NCBI RefSeq assembly: GCF_008086345.1
Contig: NZ_CP043006.1
Location: forward strand, 186,001-250,000
Reading direction: 5' to 3'
DNA length: 64,000 nt
Origin: Chitinophaga sp. XS-30
Lineage (GTDB): Bacteria; Bacteroidota; Bacteroidia; Chitinophagales; Chitinophagaceae
Below are positions 45,144-52,530 of the stretch, piece after piece. Position 1 is the stretch's first letter, and each line of letters opens with the position of its first letter. The notes under the pieces were generated by a model that had not been told where the DNA came from, did not search any database, and saw nothing but the letters and a program-made list of their open reading frames with translations. Made by a program: the position numbers and the translations under genes.

Positions 45144-47260
45144 CCGTTCTCATGCTCCATCTTCCGGTATTCCTCGCTCAGCTTCTTCTGCACATCGCCC
45201 GGCACGGGAGCATATTCGGCGAACACCGCTTTCACCTTGGCTTTTCCCTGCGTCACGTTGCGCAGAGAGGCATACAGCCTGTCCAGCTCCGCCTGCGGCG
45301 TCCTGGCCTTGATCACATGGGTATCCATCCCCGTGATCACGCTGCGGTGGCTTTGCAATTCGCTCATGATATCCCCCATCATCACATCCGGAGCGGAGGC
45401 TTCCAGCTCGAACACCGGCTCCAGCAATTGCGGCGCGGCCTGGTGGAAGGCATCACGGAAGGCCATCATCCCCGCTATCTTGAAAGAGATATCATTGCTG
45501 TCCACCGGATGCATTTTCCCATCGTACACGCTCACCCGCACATCCCGTACGTACGACCCCGTTAGCGGGCCTTCCTGCATTTTTTCCATCACGCCTTTCA
45601 GAATGGAAGGCAGGAAACGCGTGTCAATTGCACCACCAACGATACAGTTATTGAACACCAGCTTGCCTCCCCAGTTCAGCGCTATCTCTTCCGTCTCCCG
45701 CACGGTATATTCCCCGAAAGGCGGCATTCCTTCATAATAAGGTTCAATTTTCATATATACTTCCCCGAACTGCCCGGCGCCACCGGATTGTTTCTTGTGG
45801 CGGTACGATGCCAGCGCGGGCTTCTGGATGGTTTCCCGGTAAGGGATGCGCGCGGGCCGGTATCCCACCTCCATGTTGTAAATATGTTCCAGCCGCCAGC
45901 GGGTAACAGCGAGGTGCAGATCGCCCTGGCCGTGCAGGATCACCTGTTTCAGTTCACGGTTGTACTCAATTTCCAGGGTAGGGTCTTCCATATGGATCTC
46001 GCTCAGCACTTCCCCCAGCTTTTCATCATCGCCTTTGTTCTTTGCTTCAATGGCCACCCGTACTTTCGGCGGCGGAAAGTGGATCGGCGCTATCTGGGCC
46101 GTAAACCCTTTCTCGTTCAGCGTATGATTGGTGAATGTATTTTTCAGCTTGAGGGTGCAGCCGATATCGCCGGAGCGCAGTTTTTCCACCGGCTGCCGGT
46201 TTCTCCCGTCAGCGATGAACAACTGGTTAAGCCGTTCTGTGGTATTGCCTTTTTCATTGAACAGCTCCTGCCCTGCTTTTACTTCTCCGCTCATGACCTT
46301 GAAAAAGGACAGTTTGCCGATATGCGGTTCCAGCAGGGTCTTGAAGATGAACAGGCAGACAGGTCCGCCGGGATCGCAAGGCACTTCCCTGCCGTCTTCC
46401 GTTTGTTCCGGCGGCATCTCCACGGCGGATGGCGCTACATTGTCAATAAACCCCATCATCCGGCCACTGCCCATATTATTGCGGGCAGACAGGCAAAATA
46501 GCGGGAACACCTGGTGCTTCATCATCCCGATCTTTAACCCCTTACGCATTTCATCTTCATCCAGACTGCCCTTTTCGAAGAACAGTTCCATCAGGGCATC
46601 ATCATTTTCGGCCGCTTTCTCCACCAGTTCATTATGCAGCCGGTCCGCTTCCTCCTGCTCCTCCGGCGGAATGGGCAATTTTTCAGGTTTGCCGCCGCCC
46701 GGAGGGAAACGGTACATGGTCATTTTCAACAGATCTATTATAGCATTGAACCCCTGGCCCTGATTTACAGGGTATTGCATGACGGTGACGGCGGGCCCGA
46801 AGAACTGCCGGGCCTGCTCGAGGGTTTGGGCATAATTGGCATTTTCATGGTCCAGGTGATTGATCGCCAGAATGGTAGGTTTGTTATAGCGGTCCACATA
46901 ATCCCAGATCAGCTCTGTTCCTACTTCCACCCCGTTGTACGCATGCAGCAGCATGACAGCCGTATCGCAAACGCGGATGGAAGAGGCGACCTCCCCCGAG
47001 AAGTCCTCCAGCCCGGGGGTATCCATGATATTGATCTTGTAGTCACGCCACTCCGTATGCATGGTGGTGGCATATACCGAGTTTCCCCGTTCATGCTCCA
47101 CTTCGTGATAGTCTGAAACCGTATTGCGCTCCTCTACGGTCCCGCGTTTACTGATGATGCCGGCCTCGAACAGCATGTCCTCGGCCAGCGTCGTTTTACC
47201 GCTCTTGGCAGCGCCAATGAGCACCACATTCTTGATGTGTTTTTCATCATACATTTTCAT
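45134..47260 (-). CDS. Elongation factor G paralogue with altered GTPase motifs
   Basis: The 708-residue protein has the full EF-G domain order and is 20-30 percent-type divergent in its G domain by eye. Walker A reads GAAKSGKTT (residues 16-24) in place of GHIDAGKTT. Switch I has ERGNSV in place of ERGITI. Switch II reads DTPGLEDF (L84) where EF-G has DTPGHVDF, so the catalytic histidine is missing. G4 reads NHLD in place of NKMD. Domain IV-V segments such as HGQGDLHLAVTRWRLEHIYN are conserved. It is therefore a second EF-G, not the housekeeping fusA. No ribosomal protein genes are near. A second ATG at 47254 is also possible. Confidence 0.88.
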   Translation of the reverse strand: MKMYDEKHIKNVVLIGAAKSGKTTLAEDMLFEAGIISKRGTVEERNTVSDYHEVEHERGNSVYATTMHTEWRDYKINIMDTPGLEDFSGEVASSIRVCDTAVMLLHAYNGVEVGTELIWDYVDRYNKPTILAINHLDHENANYAQTLEQARQFFGPAVTVMQYPVNQGQGFNAIIDLLKMTMYRFPPGGGKPEKLPIPPEEQEEADRLHNELVEKAAENDDALMELFFEKGSLDEDEMRKGLKIGMMKHQVFPLFCLSARNNMGSGRMMGFIDNVAPSAVEMPPEQTEDGREVPCDPGGPVCLFIFKTLLEPHIGKLSFFKVMSGEVKAGQELFNEKGNTTERLNQLFIADGRNRQPVEKLRSGDIGCTLKLKNTFTNHTLNEKGFTAQIAPIHFPPPKVRVAIEAKNKGDDEKLGEVLSEIHMEDPTLEIEYNRELKQVILHGQGDLHLAVTRWRLEHIYNMEVGYRPARIPYRETIQKPALASYRHKKQSGGAGQFGEVYMKIEPYYEGMPPFGEYTVRETEEIALNWGGKLVFNNCIVGGAIDTRFLPSILKGVMEKMQEGPLTGSYVRDVRVSVYDGKMHPVDSNDISFKIAGMMAFRDAFHQAAPQLLEPVFELEASAPDVMMGDIMSELQSHRSVITGMDTHVIKARTPQAELDRLYASLRNVTQGKAKVKAVFAEYAPVPGDVQKKLSEEYRKMEHENGQH

Positions 47261-47493
47261 TTGTCAACTTTTTTGATGTCAGCGACCGGACGGAACGCCG
47301 GGCCCCTGAACATAGGGCTGCTGCGGGGCGTTCATTCGGGAAGACCTGGGTGATGATGATATGCCGGGTAAAACGTAAAAGCCTAGCGTGGAATAATGTC
47401 AGTTTTTCAGGCTATCCAACAAGCGGACGGATGACCTCCGGCTACCCTTCAAATTACGGAAAAATACCGTGATAAGTACAGCAGAAACCGATG

Positions 47494-47522
47494 TTTGAAC
47501 ATCTTTTATTCCCCTACCTTTG
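47494..47522 (+). promoter_or_regulatory. Promoter of the ABC exporter gene
   Basis: TTTG (47494-47497) and TACCTTTG (47515-47522) are 17 bases apart, and the -7 box ends 4 bases before the ATG at 47527. This supports that ATG over the in-frame ATG at 47491, which lies inside the promoter, and implies a leaderless transcript. Confidence 0.52.
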
Positions 47523-47526
47523 CTAC

Positions 47527-49323
47527 ATGAAATTGTTGCTTTCGTACCTCCGGAACTATAAGTGGCTGATAGCACTGGCTTTACTGCTGGCCACCATTAA
47601 CCAGGTATTCTCGCTGATGGACCCCTGGATCTTCGGCAAGATCGTAGACCAGTTCGCTTCACATCCGCAATCATTCAACAAGGAAGGGGAAGCTGTCATT
47701 CCCCGTACGCAAAACCAGTACCTGTATGGCGTTTTGCTGCTGCTGCTGGCTTCCATAGGCGTGGCAATGATTTCCCGCATTGCCAAGGCGTTCCAGGATT
47801 ATTTTGTGAACGTGGTGATCCAGAAATTCGGCGCACAGGTGTACACGGATGGGCTTCGGCACTCCATGCGCCTGCCTTTCCAGGAGTTTGAGGACCAGCG
47901 CTCGGGCGAAACCCTCGCGATATTGCAGAAGGTGCGGATAGACAGCGAAAAGTTCATTTCCCTGTTCGTCAACATCCTGTTCACCACCCTGATCGGTGTG
48001 GTATTCGTGATGATCTTCGCGTACAGCGTGCACTGGTCGCTCGTATTCGTATATTTCGGTGGATGCATCCTGCTCGGATGGCTGATGAATGTGCTGAGCA
48101 GGAAGATCAAATCCATCCAGAAGAATATCGTCAAGGAAACCACGATGCTGGCCGGCGCCACGACAGAATCGCTGCGTAACATCGAGCTGGTGAAAAGCCT
48201 CGGCCTCACCAACCAGGAAGTGCGCCGCCTCAATGCCAATACGATGAAGATCCTGCTGCTGGAACTGAAGAAAGTGCGCAGCGTGCGGACCATCGCCTTT
48301 GTGCAGGGCACTTTTGTGAACCTCCTGCGCTCCAGCATCCTGTTTGTGCTCCTGTATCTTGTGTACAAGGATACGGCCACGCTCGGGCAGATATTCACCC
48401 TCCAGCTATACTCATTCTTCCTGTTCGGCCCCCTGCAGGAGCTGGGCAATATCATCCTGGCTTACCGGGAAGCACAGGTATCGCTGACGAATTTCAAAAA
48501 GATACTGGATACCCCGGTGGAACCAACACCGCTGAACCCGCCGAAGCTATCCGCCGTTCGGGAGCTGACCTTCGAATCCGTGGGCTTCCGGCATCTCACA
48601 GCGCTGAACAATGCACTGGACGATATCAGCTTCAGTGTAAGAACGGGAGAGACCGTAGCCTTCGTGGGACCCTCCGGCAGCGGAAAGACCACATTGGTGA
48701 AGTTGTTGGTAGGACTATACAACGCCGGTGAGGGCCGCATCCTGTACAACGGGCTGAATGCTACCGATATCGACATTGAGGAACTGCGCATGCAGATCGG
48801 TTTTGTAACGCAGGATACACAGTTGTTCTCCGGCACCATCCGGGAAAATCTGCTGTTCGTCAATCCACGCGCCACGGATGAAGAGCTGATGAGCGCCCTG
48901 AACCGGGCGGCCTGCTACAACCTCCTGGCCCGCGCGGAAAACGGGATCGATACCGTGATCGGAGAAGGCGGCATCAAAATATCCGGCGGGGAAAAACAAC
49001 GGCTGTCCATCGCCCGTGCATTGCTCCGCCAGCCCAGGTTGCTCGTATTCGATGAAGCGACCTCCGCACTGGACTCCATCACGGAAGAGGCCATCACCCA
49101 AACCGTTCGTGATGTAACGTCTACCAAAGAACATATTACCGTCATGATCGCACACCGCCTGTCTACTATTATGCATGCAGACCGCATCTATGTGCTGGAA
49201 AAAGGGCGCATCGTGGAAACCGGCACACACCGGGGTCTGCTGGAAGAAAAGGGGCTGTATTACGCCATGTGGCGGCAACAGATCGGTGAAAGGAAAACCA
49301 TGGAGCCGGTACCGGCCGGATAA
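47527..49323 (+). CDS. ABC exporter, fused permease and ATPase
   Basis: The 598-residue half-transporter has six predicted membrane helices in the first 330 residues and a C-terminal nucleotide-binding domain with Walker A GPSGSGKTTL, signature ISGGEKQRLSIARAL and Walker B LLVFDEATSALD. It would act as a homodimer exporting lipids, peptides or drugs; the substrate is not readable. The ATG at 47527 (MKLLLSYLRNYK) is the family-like start. Upstream, 266 bases separate it from the divergent EF-G paralogue, with no gene between. Confidence 0.92.
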   Translation: MKLLLSYLRNYKWLIALALLLATINQVFSLMDPWIFGKIVDQFASHPQSFNKEGEAVIPRTQNQYLYGVLLLLLASIGVAMISRIAKAFQDYFVNVVIQKFGAQVYTDGLRHSMRLPFQEFEDQRSGETLAILQKVRIDSEKFISLFVNILFTTLIGVVFVMIFAYSVHWSLVFVYFGGCILLGWLMNVLSRKIKSIQKNIVKETTMLAGATTESLRNIELVKSLGLTNQEVRRLNANTMKILLLELKKVRSVRTIAFVQGTFVNLLRSSILFVLLYLVYKDTATLGQIFTLQLYSFFLFGPLQELGNIILAYREAQVSLTNFKKILDTPVEPTPLNPPKLSAVRELTFESVGFRHLTALNNALDDISFSVRTGETVAFVGPSGSGKTTLVKLLVGLYNAGEGRILYNGLNATDIDIEELRMQIGFVTQDTQLFSGTIRENLLFVNPRATDEELMSALNRAACYNLLARAENGIDTVIGEGGIKISGGEKQRLSIARALLRQPRLLVFDEATSALDSITEEAITQTVRDVTSTKEHITVMIAHRLSTIMHADRIYVLEKGRIVETGTHRGLLEEKGLYYAMWRQQIGERKTMEPVPAG

Positions 49324-49335
49324 GCGGTATGCTCC

Positions 49336-49422
49336 TGCAAAAAAGCGCTGTGCGTTGAAGCGGCTCCCCGGCATGACATACGCTTGCAAAAAACGCTATG
49401 CGCCGCAGCGTCTCCCCGGCAT
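49336..49422. repeat. Imperfect tandem repeat, two copies of about 39 bases with 49-base period
   Basis: Copy 1 (49336-49374) and copy 2 (49385-49422) both run from TGCAAAAAA to CTCCCCGGCAT with a few substitutions and one indel. They lie in the gap between the ABC exporter and the DUF983 gene. On the reverse strand copy 2 forms ACGCT/AGCGT followed by TTTTT. Confidence 0.6.
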
Positions 49423-49489
49423 TGGCGGCTCCTGACGAAAGCCCGCAACACGATTGATATAAATCAACGTTTAGCCCGGATGCTTTCTG

Positions 49490-49497
49490 TAAATTTG
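49490..49497 (+). promoter_or_regulatory. -7 box TAAATTTG upstream of the DUF983 gene
   Basis: Exact TAnnTTTG ending 6 bases before the ATG at 49504; no convincing -33 element. Confidence 0.38.
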
Positions 49498-49503
49498 CCG
49501 ATC

Positions 49504-49968
49504 ATGAAGAAAAAACCGAATTTCTTCCTCAGCCTGTTGGCGATGAAATGCCCCAGATGCAGGCGAGGCGATATGTTCCGTACAAAAAATCCTTTCCACT
49601 GGCGGCTGTCCAGGATATTCGACATGCATGCCGATTGCCCCGTATGCGGACAGCATTATGAACTGGAAACGGGTTTCTGGTTTGGTACCGGTTACGTCAG
49701 TTACGCTCTCGGTGTAGCGCTCTCCGTATTCAACCTGATCTGGTACTGGCTGCTCATCGGTATTTCGTGGAAAGATGACAGCCTGTTGTACTGGCTGGCA
49801 GTGAACGGGGCTATACTGATACTGGTACAACCCTGGCTGATGCGTATTTCCCGGGCCATCTACCTGTATTTCTTCGTGTATTATGATGAAGATACGGCGC
49901 ACCTGCCGGATGCGGTTCATAAGCAAGGTGAACACTCCCATCCGCACCCGGCAGGGCATTCACATTAA
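49504..49968 (+). CDS. DUF983 membrane protein with histidine-rich tail
   Basis: The 154-residue protein has two CxxC pairs (C16/C19 and C45/C48), the conserved ELETGFWFGTGYVSYAL segment of DUF983, and two or three membrane helices (about 64-86, 94-112 and a possible third to 126). The last 16 residues hold six histidines (139, 144, 146, 148, 152, 154), a likely metal-binding tail that is not part of the family core as I know it. The function of DUF983 is unknown. It is followed by a terminator and then by the AztD-like lipoprotein gene on the same strand. Confidence 0.82.
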   Translation: MKKKPNFFLSLLAMKCPRCRRGDMFRTKNPFHWRLSRIFDMHADCPVCGQHYELETGFWFGTGYVSYALGVALSVFNLIWYWLLIGISWKDDSLLYWLAVNGAILILVQPWLMRISRAIYLYFFVYYDEDTAHLPDAVHKQGEHSHPHPAGHSH

Positions 49969-49996
49969 AATTACCTAAAGTTCTTCCTTCGTCAGT

Positions 49997-50020
49997 AAGG
50001 GCCGTGAAAACGGCCCTTTT
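49997..50020 (+). terminator. Terminator after the DUF983 gene
   Basis: AAGGGCCGT pairs with ACGGCCCTT around a GAAA tetraloop, followed by TTTTGCTTTT. Confidence 0.88.
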
Positions 50021-50241
50021 GCTTTTCATCCAAAATCTGAACAGTTGTCAGATCATCTTTAGTTCATTTCAATATGTTTAAAACGGCTGTTTGTTATCTT
50101 ATTGCAACTAACTACAACCAACAAATATACCTTATCCGGGGGATAGTTTAATGACATTTTTCGAGGAGCGTTCTCAGTTTGCAAGGCAAAGCCGGCCATC
50201 CGAAAAAACGCGGGGGCCGCAAAAAATAAAGCCTGATATTA

Positions 50242-50285
50242 TTTGCATCAAAGTTGCATTTAATTATATTTGCAACCTTGTTGCA
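50242..50285 (+). promoter_or_regulatory. Promoter and double palindromic operator of the AztD-like gene
   Basis: TTTG (50242-50245) and TATATTTG (50265-50272) are 19 bases apart. Two related palindromes, TGCATC-AAA-GTTGCA (50244-50258) and TGCAAC-CTT-GTTGCA (50271-50285), overlap the -33 box and the end of the -7 box. Their centres are 27 bases apart. Confidence 0.62.
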
Positions 50286-50305
50286 CACATTAAACGCTAT
50301 CAAAT

Positions 50306-51508
50306 ATGAAAAAATCACTGATGCCCATTGTTATGCTCGGGCTGTTTATCGCCGGTTGTAAAAAGAACGACGCCCCGCCGGAAAAGCCCGTTCAACCGGA
50401 GGCTCCATATCTCAGGCTGGTAATCACGGATGTGGACAAAGCCCAGATCACTGAACTCGAACCGCTGACAAAGAAAACAACGATCTACCCGGTAAAGGCC
50501 GCCCAGCCTTCATTATACGCCACCTCCAGCGGTCAGTTCGCCACTATCATCAGTCGCGCCGATAATACGGTGGAATTCTTCAACACCGGTATTGAAGTGC
50601 ATGGCGGGCATTTGCATGTGCATGAGCCGGAGATGGCGGCGCAGACATTTACCGAAGCCGGTCCTACGCACTTCTTTTCACACGCGGGCCTCAGCGCTAT
50701 CTTCAACGATGGTACCGGCAGCCTCAGCCTGTTCAAGGACAGCGAGCTGGAAAGCGGTACAGGGCGCGTTCTCCCGGTAGCTGCACCGCATCACGGCGCA
50801 ATGGTCATATTTGATGACCAAACGATCGCTGTGACAGAAAAGGACGGCTCGGTGAGCGGAACATTACCGGAAAAGGTCAGGATAATTGACCGTTTCGGCG
50901 CTACGCTTCATGAAAGCACGATCACGACCACCGGCATACATGGTGATGCCGGCAATGGCGAACTTGCTGCTTTCGGCGCACCGGAGGGCGTGCTGATCAT
51001 CCAGCAGAACGGTACGCAATATCTTGTAGACTATCCGGCGGACTTCGGCACCGCCTGGCTGGGTACGATCCTTGGCAACAAAGCGCTGCCGCATTTCTTC
51101 GGATATACGGCGGCTATGGGTCTGTACAAGATTGACCCTGTTGCAAAACAGATCACGCTCGTGCAAAAGAATGAAAGCAATATTCATCAATACATGCTGG
51201 ATACTGAAGGGAAAAACCTGTATGTGATGATGACGGATGGCCAACTGAAAATTTACGATGCGATTACTGCACAACTGAAAAAAGAAGGCAAGATCAGCGC
51301 GGCGATTCCCGCAGGCGCCGCCGCGACAGAGAAACCGTATTTCGCGGTATCCCGGAAAAATGTGTATGTGACCGATCAGGCTGCCGGCGCAGTGAAAATG
51401 TTCAGCCTGGAAACCCTGCAGGAAACCAGCAGCATACCGGTAGCAGGCAAACCGCTAAGAGTGTTGGTAGTGGGCGACCAGGAAGGGCTGGATGTGGATG
51501 ATCATTGA
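50306..51508 (+). CDS. AztD-like putative zinc-binding beta-propeller lipoprotein
   Basis: The 400-residue protein has a lipobox LFIAGC (Cys18) and a repeating beta-strand pattern consistent with a propeller. GIEVHGGHLHVHEPEM (H99, H102, H104, H106), THFFSHAGLSAIFNDGTGSL and APHHGAMVIF (H162, H163) follow the order of motifs I associate with AztD, the periplasmic zinc chaperone of AztABCD importers. DAGNGELAAFGAPEGVLII matches the AztD region that usually reads VAFGCxDGVL; the cysteine is absent here. No aztABC genes are near, so partner and direction of transfer are unknown. The assignment rests on motif resemblance only. Confidence 0.68.
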   Translation: MKKSLMPIVMLGLFIAGCKKNDAPPEKPVQPEAPYLRLVITDVDKAQITELEPLTKKTTIYPVKAAQPSLYATSSGQFATIISRADNTVEFFNTGIEVHGGHLHVHEPEMAAQTFTEAGPTHFFSHAGLSAIFNDGTGSLSLFKDSELESGTGRVLPVAAPHHGAMVIFDDQTIAVTEKDGSVSGTLPEKVRIIDRFGATLHESTITTTGIHGDAGNGELAAFGAPEGVLIIQQNGTQYLVDYPADFGTAWLGTILGNKALPHFFGYTAAMGLYKIDPVAKQITLVQKNESNIHQYMLDTEGKNLYVMMTDGQLKIYDAITAQLKKEGKISAAIPAGAAATEKPYFAVSRKNVYVTDQAAGAVKMFSLETLQETSSIPVAGKPLRVLVVGDQEGLDVDDH

Positions 51509-51528
51509 CCGGCAGCATCCCCCTTCTC

Positions 51529-52383
51529 CTACAATGCTGCATCTTTGGCAATGACCGTCCAGTCGCTGGTCCCGAACCCCTTAGCTATCCAGCGGTCCAT
51601 TTCCGCGGCGATGGCGGGTATAACCGCGAGTGCTCCGCTACCCTGCTCAACGGAACTGATGAACAGCTGCGTGTCTTTTCGCGCCATATTCAGCTCCCAG
51701 GAGGGCTTGCTATAATCACCGCTGCTGAGGCGGAGGAGCCGGTTGGGCAAGGTTTGCGCGGGGTTCCAGATGTCAAGAAGAGCGCCGATGTCCTGTGCGG
51801 AGACGTTCAATGCCTTACCGAGGGATAAAGTGTCCGACAGGCCGGCTGTAAAAGTAATGAGGAAGCAATTCCCGATAAGTTTCATCGCGGCGGCCTTCCC
51901 TTCTTCCAGCCCGAGATTGATCAACCTGCCTGTCATCTTTTCCAGCAAGGGCGTTACCCGGCCGATCACTTCCTGGTCACCGGATACCAGCATATACCCA
52001 CTGCTTTCCCTGGCATTCGCCGGGCCCATGAATACCGGTGCATGCAAATAACGGAAGCCGCGTTCTTTCCATTCCTTTGTGCGCTGAATGGCGCCTTCGG
52101 CCGATGTAGTGGTGTGGTCAATGATCACCGCACCGGATTTAAGGCCGGCGGCGGCGGAAACCAGTACTTCATCTACACTGGCATCGTCTTTCAGGGTCAG
52201 GTGGATATGGTCGGCTCCTTTAACCGCCTCCGCAGCCGATGCAAATACACCGGCGCCCGATGCTTCCAGTAAAAGGGCTTTTTCAGGGTTCCTGCTCCAG
52301 ACCTGCACCTGTTCTCCTTTTTCCAGCAGTGCTTTTACGAAGTTCGTGCCCAGCAGGCCCATGCCCAAAAATGCTCTTGCCAT
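51529..52383 (-). CDS. NAD(P)-dependent oxidoreductase, 3-hydroxyisobutyrate dehydrogenase family
   Basis: The 284-residue protein starts with the Rossmann motif AFLGMGLLGTNF, followed by WSRNPEKA, where an Arg after the second strand suggests NADP. LEEGKAAAMKLIGNCFL carries the catalytic lysine of the beta-hydroxyacid dehydrogenase family, and IDHTTTS sits in the substrate loop region. The physiological substrate is not readable. It converges on the AztD-like gene with only 20 bases between stops. Confidence 0.9.
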   Translation of the reverse strand: MARAFLGMGLLGTNFVKALLEKGEQVQVWSRNPEKALLLEASGAGVFASAAEAVKGADHIHLTLKDDASVDEVLVSAAAGLKSGAVIIDHTTTSAEGAIQRTKEWKERGFRYLHAPVFMGPANARESSGYMLVSGDQEVIGRVTPLLEKMTGRLINLGLEEGKAAAMKLIGNCFLITFTAGLSDTLSLGKALNVSAQDIGALLDIWNPAQTLPNRLLRLSSGDYSKPSWELNMARKDTQLFISSVEQGSGALAVIPAIAAEMDRWIAKGFGTSDWTVIAKDAAL

Positions 52384-52478
52384 CTTTTTTTTTGTATGAA
52401 AGTAAGGAAAAGGGTGTCTTTAAAAAGTAAAAATGATGCGCGCACCGTTGGCAAGCGGGCGGTTACCCGAATAAATCA

Positions 52479-52510
52479 GGGCTGACCATTACTTTCTGGT
52501 CAGCCCTTTA
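52479..52510 (-). terminator. Terminator downstream of the Gfo/Idh/MocA gene
   Basis: GGGCTGACCA pairs perfectly with TGGTCAGCCC around an 8-base loop. It lies 21 bases beyond the oxidoreductase stop; the reverse-strand tail (TGATTTATT) is only moderately T-rich. Confidence 0.78.
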
Positions 52511-52530
52511 TATCTTATCGCAGATCCTGC

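Larger units (their letters stand above)
49969..50305. other. 337-base intergenic region with terminator, hairpin and promoter/operator
   Basis: No protein or RNA gene is evident. From left to right it holds the DUF983 terminator (49997-50020), an AT-rich stretch, a short palindrome TTTGC-AAG-GCAAA (50178-50190), a small hairpin GCGG-GGG-CCGC flanked by A6 tracts (50203-50226), and the promoter/operator of the AztD-like gene. A 25-codon frame from 50071 has no support. Confidence 0.6.

Noticed and set aside
47261..47270. TTGACA just upstream of the EF-G paralogue, like a sigma-70 -35 box
   Set aside because: It abuts the start codon and Bacteroidota promoters do not use that box.
50071..50151. 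A short frame of about 25 codons upstream of the AztD-like gene
   Set aside because: No promoter box at the right distance, no recognisable peptide features and no sign of conservation.
50203..50226. Hairpin GCGG-GGG-CCGC with A6 flanks, a reverse-strand terminator shape
   Set aside because: The stem is only four pairs and no reverse-strand gene reads into it; noted only as part of the intergenic region.
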